Notes: generated by a model not told the origin, from the letters alone. 23,773 nucleotides of DNA from an uncultured Lachnospiraceae bacterium (GCA_946631935.1 CAMPAP010000087.1:1-23773), one strand, 5' to 3'. Positions 1 to 8,496 are shown, counted from the stretch's first letter. Made by a program: numbers and translations.

Positions 1-777
1 ATGAATTATTTTGTTGAAGGATTACAGGGGAGCGGAAAAAGTACGCTTGTCAGGAAAATGTGCGATAAGCATCCGGAATGCAAGGTGTTTCGGGAAGGAG
101 ATTATTCTCCGGTGGAACTGGCTTGGTGTGCTTATACAACTCGGGATGCATATCTGGCGATCCTGGATAAATATGCTGAAATAAAGAAAGATATAATCGC
201 AAAGAGTTATGAGGAAGATGGGCATATGATCATCTGCTATACACAGATCATCACGGACATACCCGGATTCCACAAGGATCTTGAGCAATACGAGATATAT
301 AATGCTCGTGTATCGCGGCAATCTTTCAAAAATATAATTCTGACCAGGCTTGCCAATTGGAACACGGACGGGAATATTTTCGAATGTTCTCTGTTCCAGA
401 ATATCGTAGAGGACATGATCCTGTTTCAAAATGCGTCCGACGCAGAGATCATTGCATTTTACAGAGAGATCAAAAAAGTTCTGGATGGGCGGGATTATCA
501 TATAGCATATCTATTGAGCGAGGATATCCGATCAAATATTGATGTAATCAGAAAAGAACGCACGGATGATCAGGGAAGAGAAATGTGGTTTCCACTGATG
601 CTCGGATATTTCAATGATTCGCCGTATGCCAAGCAAAAGGGATTGGCGGGTGAAGAGGATATGCTAAAGCATTTTTCTCACAGGCAGGAGTTGGAACTGG
701 CAATTTGCAGGGAAATTTTTCCGGATAAATACACAATACTTAAGTCTAAGGGATACAAAGACACGGACCTTCAATAA
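1..777 (+). CDS. P-loop NTPase/kinase-like protein of unknown function
   Basis: The 258-residue protein begins with a beta strand and a clear Walker A motif, GLQGSGKST at residues 7-15, so it should bind a nucleotide in a P-loop kinase-like fold. I see no diagnostic lid or substrate motif that identifies it as thymidylate, cytidylate or another known kinase. The rest is soluble and mixed alpha/beta, with several aromatic-rich stretches (for example WFPLMLGYFND). The ATG is the first base of the window, so the ribosome site and any longer N-terminus cannot be seen. Starting a P-loop protein four residues before the Walker strand is normal, and the gene is probably complete. No neighbour suggests a pathway. 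A role as a small-molecule kinase or nucleotide-binding accessory protein is inference only. Confidence 0.75.
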   Translation: MNYFVEGLQGSGKSTLVRKMCDKHPECKVFREGDYSPVELAWCAYTTRDAYLAILDKYAEIKKDIIAKSYEEDGHMIICYTQIITDIPGFHKDLEQYEIYNARVSRQSFKNIILTRLANWNTDGNIFECSLFQNIVEDMILFQNASDAEIIAFYREIKKVLDGRDYHIAYLLSEDIRSNIDVIRKERTDDQGREMWFPLMLGYFNDSPYAKQKGLAGEEDMLKHFSHRQELELAICREIFPDKYTILKSKGYKDTDLQ

Positions 778-791
778 TTTAGTTTTTTTTT

Positions 792-823
792 GTTCGCACG
801 ACCGAACGTCGAGACAATCGTGC
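792..823. repeat. GC-rich hairpin element between genes
   Basis: Just after a run of nine T (783-791) lies a GC-rich stretch with two competing inverted repeats: GTTCG/CGAAC (792-796 with 803-807) and GCACGA/TCGTGC (796-801 with 818-823). The surrounding bases to about 845 remain unusually CpG- and GAG-rich for this genome. The order of words GTTCGC..C, CGAAC, GTCG recurs in the core of the 217-bp palindrome at 23058-23274, so it may be a short or decayed member of the same repeat family. The T run lies before the hairpin, not after it, so it is not a plus-strand terminator. Confidence 0.4.
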
Positions 824-892
824 TCCTCGAGCGAGTGAGCAACTGAAAAGCGGATTCTTATTGATGGGGAAAATGAGCTTCATAACAGAGAA

Positions 893-1177
893 ATGCATGT
901 AAGTGGTAAATTTTCGCGAAAACAGGACATTGACCCAATAAATGACCCGATAAATGACCCGATAAATGACCCAATAAATACAGCAGGACTTAGTGAAAGA
1001 GAGAAAAAAGTACTTGAACTTTTGAGACAGGATCCGACTTTGACAAGAGCTAAAATGGCGGAAGTTCTTGGGTGCTCCGATGCGACTATAAAGAGAGCAC
1101 TGGGAACTATGGTACAGAAAAGTGTTATACGTCGTATCGGGTCAAACAAGAAGGGTGAATGGATCATCAATCTGTGA
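893..1177 (+). CDS. Winged-helix protein; probable C-terminal remnant of a COG2865 (AlbA_2/RecG-like) protein
   Basis: This 94-residue protein has a basic N-terminus, a perfect DPIN repeat (four copies, residues 14-29), then a winged helix-turn-helix: LSEREKKVLELLRQDP, an AKMAEVLGCSDATIKRAL recognition region and a wing ending GSNKKGEWII. This arrangement, DPIN-rich linker plus wHTH, is what I know from the extreme C-terminus of COG2865 proteins (AlbA_2 DNA-binding plus ATPase-like domains, often called RecG-like). Those parts are absent upstream. The frame stays open back to 839 but has no recognisable domain, and the ATG at 893 has no convincing ribosome site. It is therefore more likely a truncated remnant than an independent regulator, although an expressed small DNA-binding protein cannot be excluded. 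Confidence 0.55.
   Translation: MHVSGKFSRKQDIDPINDPINDPINDPINTAGLSEREKKVLELLRQDPTLTRAKMAEVLGCSDATIKRALGTMVQKSVIRRIGSNKKGEWIINL
932..979 (+). repeat. Four tandem 12-bp units encoding (DPIN)4
   Basis: Four adjacent 12-bp units, GACCCRATAAAT with R = A,G,G,A, each encode Asp-Pro-Ile-Asn. Because 12 is a multiple of three, gain or loss of units keeps the frame. The two outer and the two inner units match each other, as expected after recent slippage or recombination. Confidence 0.9.
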
Positions 1178-1226
1178 ATAGGACAGCTAAGTGATTAAAG
1201 ACTAAGAGAGAAGGAGTTTTTTGGAA

Positions 1227-1682
1227 ATGCCGGTTTACAGGATAATGACTATAGATGATTATGAAGCCGCTTATAACCTTTGGATCAAATGCGGGAACGG
1301 GCTTAATGATAAGGATGATTCCAGAGAGGGCATTGATAAATACTTAAAGAGAAATCCGGCTACATCCTTTGTCGCGACAGTTGACGGAAAGGTCGTCGGC
1401 GTAATTCTCTGCGGTCATGACGGAAGACGCGGCATTATACAGCATGCATGTGTATCACCTGATTGCAGGCGTATGGGTATAGGCACTGAGTTGGTAAATC
1501 TGGCACTCACTGCACTGAAAGAAGAAGGAATTAATAAAGTTCTGCTTGTAGCATTTAAAAAGAATGAAAAAGGCAATGCGTTTTGGGAATCACAGGGATT
1601 TACGATTCGTGACGACTTGAATTACAGAAACAAAGCGCTTGCTGAGATGGTCAGAATTGATCCTGATTATTTGCATGATTGA
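1227..1682 (+). CDS. GNAT family N-acetyltransferase
   Basis: The 151-residue protein is a single GNAT domain that should transfer an acetyl group from acetyl-CoA to an amine of unknown substrate. It has the N-terminal YRIMTIDDYEAAYNLW strand-helix, central strands SFVATVDGKVVGVILCG, the acetyl-CoA loop VSPDCRRMGIGTELV (the Q/RxxGxG/A motif as RRMGIG), and a C-terminal FWESQGF motif. Length is normal for the family. ATG 1227 is preferred because AAGGAG at 1211-1216 sits 10 nt upstream. A TTG at 1221, two codons earlier, is too close to that site. It stands between a gene fragment and an HgdB-like gene, and the context does not point to a substrate. Confidence 0.9.
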   Translation: MPVYRIMTIDDYEAAYNLWIKCGNGLNDKDDSREGIDKYLKRNPATSFVATVDGKVVGVILCGHDGRRGIIQHACVSPDCRRMGIGTELVNLALTALKEEGINKVLLVAFKKNEKGNAFWESQGFTIRDDLNYRNKALAEMVRIDPDYLHD

Positions 1683-1708
1683 TATGAACCGAAAACAGAT
1701 TGCTCTTG

Positions 1709-2941
1709 ATGCGAGCCTTGAAAGATAACTGTCAGACCGGTCTTATGTACAGAATACGCAAAGAAAAAGAAAAAAATACGATAATCCTTCCGGCTACGCT
1801 GGATGCACATTTTCCCCTGCTTAAATATATGTTCTGGAGCAGGGGGTATTCAGTTGAGGCTCTTGAGGATTTTAATGAATTTGAAATCAGGCAGGAAGGC
1901 ATGAAATATGCCAATCATGATATCTGCTTTCCCTATCTTCTCATTGCAGGGCAGACAATCAGGGCTCTTAAGACGGGCAGGTATGACTTAAAGAGGACCT
2001 TCATACTGATGCCTACGGCCGGAGATGCATGCAGGGGAGCCTGTTATATCGGCCTTATGAAAAGGTCTCTTTCAAAGGCCGGTTTTGGCGATGTCAGGGT
2101 CATGACCATCAATGTAAGGCATATTGAAGATGATATACAGGTTAGAATGAACCTTGATACGGCAATAAGGGGTCTTGCCGGGATGTTCTACGGCGATATC
2201 CTGATGATGCTTTCAAACCAGGTAAGGCCCTATGAGAAAAATAAGGGCGATACGGATGACCTTTTTAAGAAATGGACGGATAAGCTGTCTTTGGATATAA
2301 GACTCGGCAGGAACATGTCCCCCGGGAGTATCAGGAAGACATTTGAACTTATCGCATCGGATTTTGAGAAAATCCCGGTAAATGATGTGAAAAAGACAGT
2401 TGTGGGCATCGTAGGTGAATTTTACGTAAAATATTGCAGACTCGGGAACTGGGATATAGTAAATTACCTTGAAGATAATGACTGCGAAGCCTGTGTGACG
2501 GGTCTTAGCTGGTATGCGCTTTATTATATCGATTCCCACAAGCCTGAAAAGAAGAATATCGAAAGGGGAGCTTTCGAACTGGTAAAAAGGCTGATTGCGG
2601 GGCTTCAGGAATCAATGCGGGAAACCATGAAAAGGCACGGCTTTAAGGTCATGAGTTCATACAAAGATATGGACGAAGCATCCAGGGAGGAAGTAAACCA
2701 TAAGTTCATCATAGGAGACGGATGGCTCATGGGAGCCGAGGTCATAGATTTCATTCATAATGACATAGGTAAGGTCCTGTGTATAGCCCCTTTTGGATGT
2801 ATGCCAAATGTCTGTGAGGGAAGAGGGCTTTATCCGTATCTGAAAAGAAGGTATCCCGGGGCAGGTATCGCGGTGGTTGAAACGGATATGAGCGGGTCAA
2901 CCTTAAATTACTATAACCGCGTTCAGATGCTGATCCATTGA
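1709..2941 (+). CDS. 2-hydroxyacyl-CoA dehydratase-related protein (COG3581/HgdB-like)
   Basis: This 410-residue protein resembles the C-terminal part of the large DUF2229/CoA-activase proteins (COG3581). Visible hallmarks are an ANHDICFPYLL segment (Cys73), the MPTAGDACRGACY motif (Cys108, Cys112), GFGDV, and the C-terminal APFGCMPNVCEGRG motif (Cys364, Cys369), followed by YPG and a terminal NRVQMLIH. In the family such cysteines are likely ligands of an iron-sulfur cluster, and related dehydratases take one electron from an HSP70/actin-fold ATPase activator. No activator (BcrAD/BadFG) domain is encoded here or beside it, so any partner must lie elsewhere. The start is uncertain: ATG 1709 lacks a clear ribosome site, but the residues LKDNCQTGLMYR that follow look family-conserved. 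Substrate and reaction are unknown. Confidence 0.75.
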   Translation: MRALKDNCQTGLMYRIRKEKEKNTIILPATLDAHFPLLKYMFWSRGYSVEALEDFNEFEIRQEGMKYANHDICFPYLLIAGQTIRALKTGRYDLKRTFILMPTAGDACRGACYIGLMKRSLSKAGFGDVRVMTINVRHIEDDIQVRMNLDTAIRGLAGMFYGDILMMLSNQVRPYEKNKGDTDDLFKKWTDKLSLDIRLGRNMSPGSIRKTFELIASDFEKIPVNDVKKTVVGIVGEFYVKYCRLGNWDIVNYLEDNDCEACVTGLSWYALYYIDSHKPEKKNIERGAFELVKRLIAGLQESMRETMKRHGFKVMSSYKDMDEASREEVNHKFIIGDGWLMGAEVIDFIHNDIGKVLCIAPFGCMPNVCEGRGLYPYLKRRYPGAGIAVVETDMSGSTLNYYNRVQMLIH

Positions 2942-3020
2942 GACGGTAAAATAAAAAAAACGTATAAAAATGTGACCCCGGCTTTATTCTTTCCGTCATA
3001 TATTACAGAGGACGGGAAAA

Positions 3021-3150
3021 CCGAAGACGGATATGCCTGATACGAGTCCGCCGGAAGATGGACAGTCAGGAAAGAGGATAGTCCGGAAGGCAGATTGACC
3101 AGGAAGAGAGGCTGGGCCGGAAGTCAGATTGACCCGGGAGACAGAAGATC
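3021..3150. repeat. Decayed intergenic tandem repeat, 30-34 bp period
   Basis: Between the HgdB-like gene and the lipoprotein gene, about four degenerate units begin with CCGAAG or CCGGAAG at 3021, 3051, 3083 and 3117 (spacings 30, 32 and 34). The last two share CCGGAAGnCAGATTGACC (3083-3100 and 3117-3134). The stretch is purine-rich on the plus strand and has no convincing coding capacity. Each of the last two units contains TTGACC, a good -35 word. The copy at 3129-3134 lies 18 nt before TATATG (3153-3158), just ahead of the lipoprotein gene. Confidence 0.65.
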
Positions 3151-3180
3151 AATATATGTAATATGAGACGGAGGATAATT

Positions 3181-5058
3181 ATGAAAAGAGTAAAAATCAG
3201 TACAAATATCAAAAGAAAAAATATCTTCAGAAGCGTAAGATCCTGCAGCGTACTTGCCCTTGCAGGGATGATGATGCTTTCGGCATGCGGTCAGGCTGCG
3301 GATACAGGCGTTGTCACAGGCCCTGACAGTTATAAGCCTGAATTCACCAAAGAGGAGATAGATGACAGGATAAGTGACATAGGAAAGGATTATGACGGCC
3401 TCGATGATGATAAGGGAGGCGGGCTTTTTGGCATTTTCGGAACTTCCGGAACCGTGAATTATGCCACAGCTCCCATGGTAACATATGAGGCTGAAGCCGC
3501 TGAAGATTCCGCCGCTACGGATGTCACCGGCCAGGTTTCATCAAACAGGGAGAGTGAAACAGGTCTGGAGCCGGACCTTCTTTTACAGGATCCCTGGAAC
3601 ACCGAAGGGTACAACAGCATAAACGAATCCGGATTTACATCCGTTAACGCTAACAGATTCTCCACATTCGGTGCGGATGTTGATACAGCAACATATTCAA
3701 ACTTCAGACGCACGATCTACCAGGACTATAAAATATATAATAACAGTGAAGATGATGACGACTACGGTTATTACGGATATTATTCCTACGGCGGACTTGA
3801 GCCCGATGCATTAAGGGTTGAGGAAATGATCAATTATTTTGATTATTCATATCCCGAAGCAAAGGACGGAGAAAAGTTTTCCGTAACACAGACCATCGTT
3901 CCCTGTCCATGGAATGAGGAAACGCTACTTTACAGGGTTGGAGTAAGAGCCGAGGAAGTGGACATCTCAGGCGGAAGCAATATAGTATTTCTGGTTGATA
4001 CTTCGGGTTCAATGTTCTGGAACAACGGACTTCCTCTTGCACAGAAAGCTCTTAAGATCCTTCAGGAAAATCTCACCGAAAACGACAGGGTATCCATAGT
4101 TACATATGCAGGTTACGCCGATGTTGTTGCAAAGGGCCTTCACGGCGACCAGCACAAAGAGATCAAAAAGGCCATCAATTCCCTTGAAGCAGGGGGAGGC
4201 ACCAACGGAGAAGGCGGCATCATCAAGGCTTACGAGATAGCTGAAAAGTATTTCATAGAAGGCGGAAATAACAGAGTCATCCTCTGCACAGACGGAGATT
4301 TCAACCTCGGTGTAAGCTCCGAAGCCGGTCTGATCGACCTGATAGAAGAAAAGAGGGAAACAGGAGTGTTCCTTTCATGCCTCGGTTTCGGTTACGGAAA
4401 CTATAAGGACGATAAGATGGAAGCTCTCGCAGATCACGGAAACGGTAACTATTTTTACATTGATTGTACCGCTGAAGCCGAAAAGGCGCTCAAAAATGAG
4501 ATCTGGTCAACCCTTTATACCGTAGCCAAGGATACCAAGTTCCAGGTTGAGTTCAATCCCGAGACTGTATCGGCATACAGGATCATCGGATATGAGGACC
4601 GTAAGATGGCAGCCGAGGACTTTGCAGACGATACAAAGGACGGAGGAGAGGTAGGTTCCGGCCAGACAGTGACGATCCTTTATGAGATAGTTCCCAAGGG
4701 AGCCGATGTGGATGTTCCCGAGGTTGATTCCAGGTACGGCGATGATGAAGAAACAAGTATTTCATCCTCTGACGAATACTGTGTGCTCAATATAAGGTAT
4801 AAGGAGCCCGATGAAAGCAGCAGTCATCTCAGCACCTATGCCGTTACAAAATCAATGTTCACCGAAAATATGGATTTTGATACTTCCTGGGCAGCAGGCG
4901 TGGCACAGGTGGGAATGCTCTACAGAGACTCGGATATTGCAGATTCATATGATTATGATGATATAATAGAGAGGCTTTCAAAAGATCCCGCCATTATGGA
5001 GGATGACCTTAAGGCACAGTTCATATATATCGTGCAGATGCTTGCGGAAATGGATTAA
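3181..5058 (+). CDS. YfbK-type von Willebrand factor A lipoprotein
   Basis: The 625-residue protein is predicted to be exported and anchored outside the membrane. A basic, hydrophobic signal peptide ends in the lipobox LSAC, with the lipidated Cys at residue 36. After an acidic linker come the vWF_A N-terminal domain (about 150-245; NRFSTFGADVDTATYSNFRR and RVEEMINYFDY), a VWA domain (about 265-440) with metal-site motif DTSGS at 273-277, and a DUF3520 domain to the end. This is the order of the YfbK family, which probably binds protein or polymer ligands through a metal site. An unusual insert, rich in Asp then Tyr/Gly (DDDDYGYYGYYSYGG), interrupts the N-terminal domain. ATG 3181 is chosen over 3163 because GGAGG at 3170-3174 precedes it by 6 nt. 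It is followed by a strong terminator and is probably monocistronic. Confidence 0.9.
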   Translation: MKRVKISTNIKRKNIFRSVRSCSVLALAGMMMLSACGQAADTGVVTGPDSYKPEFTKEEIDDRISDIGKDYDGLDDDKGGGLFGIFGTSGTVNYATAPMVTYEAEAAEDSAATDVTGQVSSNRESETGLEPDLLLQDPWNTEGYNSINESGFTSVNANRFSTFGADVDTATYSNFRRTIYQDYKIYNNSEDDDDYGYYGYYSYGGLEPDALRVEEMINYFDYSYPEAKDGEKFSVTQTIVPCPWNEETLLYRVGVRAEEVDISGGSNIVFLVDTSGSMFWNNGLPLAQKALKILQENLTENDRVSIVTYAGYADVVAKGLHGDQHKEIKKAINSLEAGGGTNGEGGIIKAYEIAEKYFIEGGNNRVILCTDGDFNLGVSSEAGLIDLIEEKRETGVFLSCLGFGYGNYKDDKMEALADHGNGNYFYIDCTAEAEKALKNEIWSTLYTVAKDTKFQVEFNPETVSAYRIIGYEDRKMAAEDFADDTKDGGEVGSGQTVTILYEIVPKGADVDVPEVDSRYGDDEETSISSSDEYCVLNIRYKEPDESSSHLSTYAVTKSMFTENMDFDTSWAAGVAQVGMLYRDSDIADSYDYDDIIERLSKDPAIMEDDLKAQFIYIVQMLAEMD

Positions 5059-5066
5059 ATTTTACG

Positions 5067-5104
5067 AAAAACCGGGGGAATTATTCCTCCGGTTTCTTTT
5101 TTTC
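5067..5104 (+). terminator. Rho-independent terminator after the VWA lipoprotein gene
   Basis: An inverted repeat AAACCGG..CCGGTTT with a short AT loop starts 9 nt after the stop codon and is followed by a T-rich run (TTTCTTTTTTT). The position and structure fit an intrinsic terminator reading on the plus strand. Confidence 0.85.
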
Positions 5105-5175
5105 TGTACTGTATATTATGGCTGATCAGAGAGAGGGGAAACGTTTTCCGAGGTCCTTCTTGTTTGGAAAATACC

Positions 5176-5205
5176 TTGATGATAAAAGTCCCTGTGTGGT
5201 AATAT
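5176..5205 (+). promoter_or_regulatory. Candidate sigma-A promoter of carB
   Basis: TTGATG (5176-5181) and TAATAT (5200-5205) are separated by 18 bp. Transcription would start near 5212 and give a leader of about 65 nt. The leader contains a small hairpin around 5229-5250 (ACCC, TGAA loop, GGGT). The match is moderate and other starts are possible. Confidence 0.4.
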
Positions 5206-5277
5206 ATTTAGTCGGGAATTGATGTGTTATAACACCCTGAAGGGTTTTATATTCATGCGGAAAGGAAGATTTTTTAT

Positions 5278-8200
5278 ATGAAAAGAACAGACATCCACAG
5301 GATACTGATCATAGGTTCAGGTCCCATAATAATCGGTCAGGCATGCGAATTCGACTACTCGGGAACACAGGCGTGCAAGGCCCTCAGAAAGCTGGGATAT
5401 GAGATAATCCTTGTTAATTCCAATCCCGCAACCATTATGACGGATACGGAGACTGCGGATGTTACCTATATCGAGCCTCTTAATGTTAAAAGACTCACCC
5501 AGATAATTGAAAAGGAGCGCCCCGATGCGCTGCTTCCCAATCTCGGAGGACAGTCGGGACTTAACCTCTGCTCCGAGCTTGCAAAAGAAGGAGTTTTGGA
5601 AAAGTACAACGTTCAGGTCATCGGCGTACAGGTTGATGCAATTGAGCGCGGTGAGGACAGGGTAGAGTTCAAGAATACCATGGATGAGCTGGGGATCGAG
5701 ATGGCCCGCTCCCAGGTTGCATATTCTGTTGATGAAGCTGTTGAGATAGCATCAAGGCTTGGATATCCTGTAGTACTCAGACCCGCTTATACAATGGGCG
5801 GTTCAGGCGGAGGACTTGTTTACAATGTTGAAGAACTTAAGACTGTCTGTGCAAGAGGTCTTCAGGCTTCCATGGTCCATCAGGTACTGGTTGAAGAGTC
5901 CGTTATCGGCTGGGAAGAGCTTGAGCTTGAAGTTGTCAGGGACTCAACCGGCAAGATGATCACAGTCTGCTTTATAGAAAATATCGATCCCATGGGCGTT
6001 CATACAGGAGACTCCTTCTGTTCCGCACCCATGCTTACCATTTCTCAGGAAGTTCAGGACAGACTTCAGAAATATGCATACAGCATCGTAGACAAGGTAC
6101 AGGTTATCGGCGGATGTAACTGCCAGTTTGCACACGATCCCAAGACTGACCGTATCATCGTTATAGAGATCAACCCCAGAACTTCAAGATCCTCTGCGCT
6201 TGCTTCAAAGGCAACCGGATTCCCCATCGCACTCGTTTCTGCAATGCTTGCATGCGGACTCGATCTTAAGGATATTGAATGCGGTAAGTACGGCACACTT
6301 GATAATTACAAGCCGGACGGTGACTATATCGTTATAAAGTTCGCAAGATGGGCATTCGAGAAGTTCAAGGGAGTTGACGATCATCTCGGAACACAGATGA
6401 GAGCCGTAGGTGAAGTCATGAGTATAGGAAAGACCTATAAAGAGGCTTTCCAGAAGGCCATCAGATCACTGGAGAAGGGCAGATACGGACTGGGCTTTGT
6501 TAAGAACTTCCATGAAATGAGCCTTGAAGATCTTATGAAGGAACTGGTCAACCCGACATCCGAAAGACAGTTCGTCATGTACGAAGCACTCCGAAAGGGC
6601 GCAAGCGTTGATGAACTTCACGAGATGACCAGGATCAAGAAGTACTTCATTGAGCAGATGAAGGAACTTGTTGAAGAAGAAGAGGCCATCATAGCATCTT
6701 CAAATGGAAAGGTTCCTGAAAAAGAAATGCTCATTCAGGCTAAGAAGGACGGATTTTCCGATAAGTATCTTTCACAGATATGTAATGTCAGTGAGGAGGC
6801 GATCCGTGAGGCACGTGAAGCTGCAGGCGTTACCGAAGGCTGGGAAGGCGTTCATGTAAGCGGCACCAAAGACAGTGCATATTATTACTCAAGCTACAAT
6901 ATCGAAGATAAGAGCACAGCATCCGATAACCCCAAGAAGGTAATGATCCTTGGCGGCGGTCCCAACCGTATAGGTCAGGGTATTGAATTTGACTACTGCT
7001 GTGTACATGCTGCATTTGCACTTAAAAAGCTGGGGTATGAGACAGTTATAGTAAACTGTAATCCCGAGACCGTTTCCACAGACTATGACACATCCGACAA
7101 GCTCTATTTTGAGCCTCTTACTCTTGAGGATGTTCTCAGCATTTACAGAAAAGAAAAGCCTGTTGGCGTTATCGCCCAGTTCGGAGGACAGACTCCTCTT
7201 AATCTTGCCGCAGATCTTAAGAAGTACGGTGTCAATATTCTCGGAACAACCCCCGAGACTATTGATATGGCAGAAGACAGAGACCTGTTCCGCGATATGA
7301 TGGAAAGACTTGAGATCCCCATGGCAGAGTCAGGCATGGCATCCGATGTTGAAGGTGCCAAAGAGATCGCACACCGTATCGGATATCCTGTTATGGTACG
7401 TCCTTCATATGTCCTTGGCGGAAGAGGTATGGAAGTTGTTCATGATGATGAGCAGATGGATGTCTATATGGCAGAGGCTGTAGGAGTTACTCCCGACAGA
7501 CCCATCCTTATCGACAGATTCCTTCACAATGCAACTGAGTGCGAAGCTGATGCAATAAGTGACGGAGAGAACGTATTCGTTCCCGCTGTTATGGAGCATA
7601 TCGAACTTGCAGGTATCCACTCAGGGGACTCCGCATGTATCCTTCCTTCCAAGCATCTTACCGAAAAACAGGTTGAGACGATTAAGGATTATACCAGAAA
7701 GATCGCGAAAGAGATGCATGTTGTCGGTCTTATGAACATGCAGTATGCAATAGAAGACGATGTTGTATACGTACTTGAGGCAAACCCCAGAGCATCACGT
7801 ACCGTACCCCTTGTATCCAAGGTATGCGATATCAATATGGTAAAGCTTGCCACAGAGATAATGATGAGTTCCTTAACCGGAGAACCTTCGCCCGTGCCCG
7901 GACTTAAGGACAGAAATATCCCTTATTACGGAGTCAAAGAGGCGGTATTCCCCTTCAATATGTTCCCTGAAGTGGATCCTCTTCTCGGACCTGAGATGCG
8001 TTCCACCGGAGAGGTTCTTGGAATATCCGAAAATGCCGGAAAGGCATTCTATAAAGCGGAAGAAGCTACAAAGACCGAGCTTCCTTTATCCGGAACCGTG
8101 CTTATCAGCGTAAACCATAAGGATAAGCCTTATCTTCTTCCCATTGCACAGAGTTTCGCGGATGACGGATTTAAGATCCTTGCCACCGGTTCAACTTATG

Positions 8201-8496
8201 ACAAGATCGTTGAAGCCGGCATTAAAGCAGAGCGTATCAACAAGATCTTTGAAGGCCGTCCCAATATCGTGGATGCGATCAAGAACGGTGAGATAGATCT
8301 TATCGTTGATACTCCAAGTACCAAGAAGGATGACGTAAGTGACTCTTACATAAGACAGAATGCGATAAAGCATCACGTGCCTTATATCACTACCATTGCG
8401 GGAGCAAGGGCAACCGCAGAAGGTATCAAGGCTGAACTGTCCGGTGAGGGAGTTCCCGTCAGATCCCTTCAGGAATATCACGCCATGATCAAGTGA
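5278..8496 (+). CDS. carB: Carbamoyl-phosphate synthase large subunit
   Basis: The 1072-residue protein has the length and full domain order of CarB: carboxyphosphate domain with first ATP-grasp (about 1-400), oligomerisation domain (about 400-550), carbamate domain with second ATP-grasp (about 550-935), and a C-terminal MGS-like allosteric domain. Clear family motifs are IGSGPIIIGQACEFDYSG near the N-terminus and its internal duplicate LGGGPNRIGQGIEFDYC, plus EINPRTSRSSALASK and EANPRASRTVPLVSK in the two ATP-grasp units. With glutamine-derived ammonia, bicarbonate and two ATP it makes carbamoyl phosphate for arginine and pyrimidine synthesis in the cytoplasm. GGAAAGGAAG upstream of ATG 5278 serves as ribosome site. 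The glutaminase subunit gene carA is not adjacent, so the partner must be encoded elsewhere. Confidence 0.97.
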   Translation: MKRTDIHRILIIGSGPIIIGQACEFDYSGTQACKALRKLGYEIILVNSNPATIMTDTETADVTYIEPLNVKRLTQIIEKERPDALLPNLGGQSGLNLCSELAKEGVLEKYNVQVIGVQVDAIERGEDRVEFKNTMDELGIEMARSQVAYSVDEAVEIASRLGYPVVLRPAYTMGGSGGGLVYNVEELKTVCARGLQASMVHQVLVEESVIGWEELELEVVRDSTGKMITVCFIENIDPMGVHTGDSFCSAPMLTISQEVQDRLQKYAYSIVDKVQVIGGCNCQFAHDPKTDRIIVIEINPRTSRSSALASKATGFPIALVSAMLACGLDLKDIECGKYGTLDNYKPDGDYIVIKFARWAFEKFKGVDDHLGTQMRAVGEVMSIGKTYKEAFQKAIRSLEKGRYGLGFVKNFHEMSLEDLMKELVNPTSERQFVMYEALRKGASVDELHEMTRIKKYFIEQMKELVEEEEAIIASSNGKVPEKEMLIQAKKDGFSDKYLSQICNVSEEAIREAREAAGVTEGWEGVHVSGTKDSAYYYSSYNIEDKSTASDNPKKVMILGGGPNRIGQGIEFDYCCVHAAFALKKLGYETVIVNCNPETVSTDYDTSDKLYFEPLTLEDVLSIYRKEKPVGVIAQFGGQTPLNLAADLKKYGVNILGTTPETIDMAEDRDLFRDMMERLEIPMAESGMASDVEGAKEIAHRIGYPVMVRPSYVLGGRGMEVVHDDEQMDVYMAEAVGVTPDRPILIDRFLHNATECEADAISDGENVFVPAVMEHIELAGIHSGDSACILPSKHLTEKQVETIKDYTRKIAKEMHVVGLMNMQYAIEDDVVYVLEANPRASRTVPLVSKVCDINMVKLATEIMMSSLTGEPSPVPGLKDRNIPYYGVKEAVFPFNMFPEVDPLLGPEMRSTGEVLGISENAGKAFYKAEEATKTELPLSGTVLISVNHKDKPYLLPIAQSFADDGFKILATGSTYDKIVEAGIKAERINKIFEGRPNIVDAIKNGEIDLIVDTPSTKKDDVSDSYIRQNAIKHHVPYITTIAGARATAEGIKAELSGEGVPVRSLQEYHAMIK

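Noticed and set aside
932..979. CRISPR-like short repeats
   Set aside because: The units are 12 bp, adjacent without spacers, and lie in frame in a coding sequence.
1684..1728. 14-codon frame (MNRKQIALDASLER) before the COG3581-like gene, read as a sign of frameshift
   Set aside because: The main frame already shows family-like residues from LKDNC onward, so a frameshift is not needed to explain the gene.
3033..3098. 21-codon open frame in the intergenic repeat
   Set aside because: It follows from the purine-rich repeat, has no good ribosome site and shows no conserved-looking composition.
5125..5155. PyrR-binding-like word CAGAGA in the carB upstream region
   Set aside because: The bases around the hexaloop do not form the needed closing stem, and no proper antiterminator/terminator pair is present.
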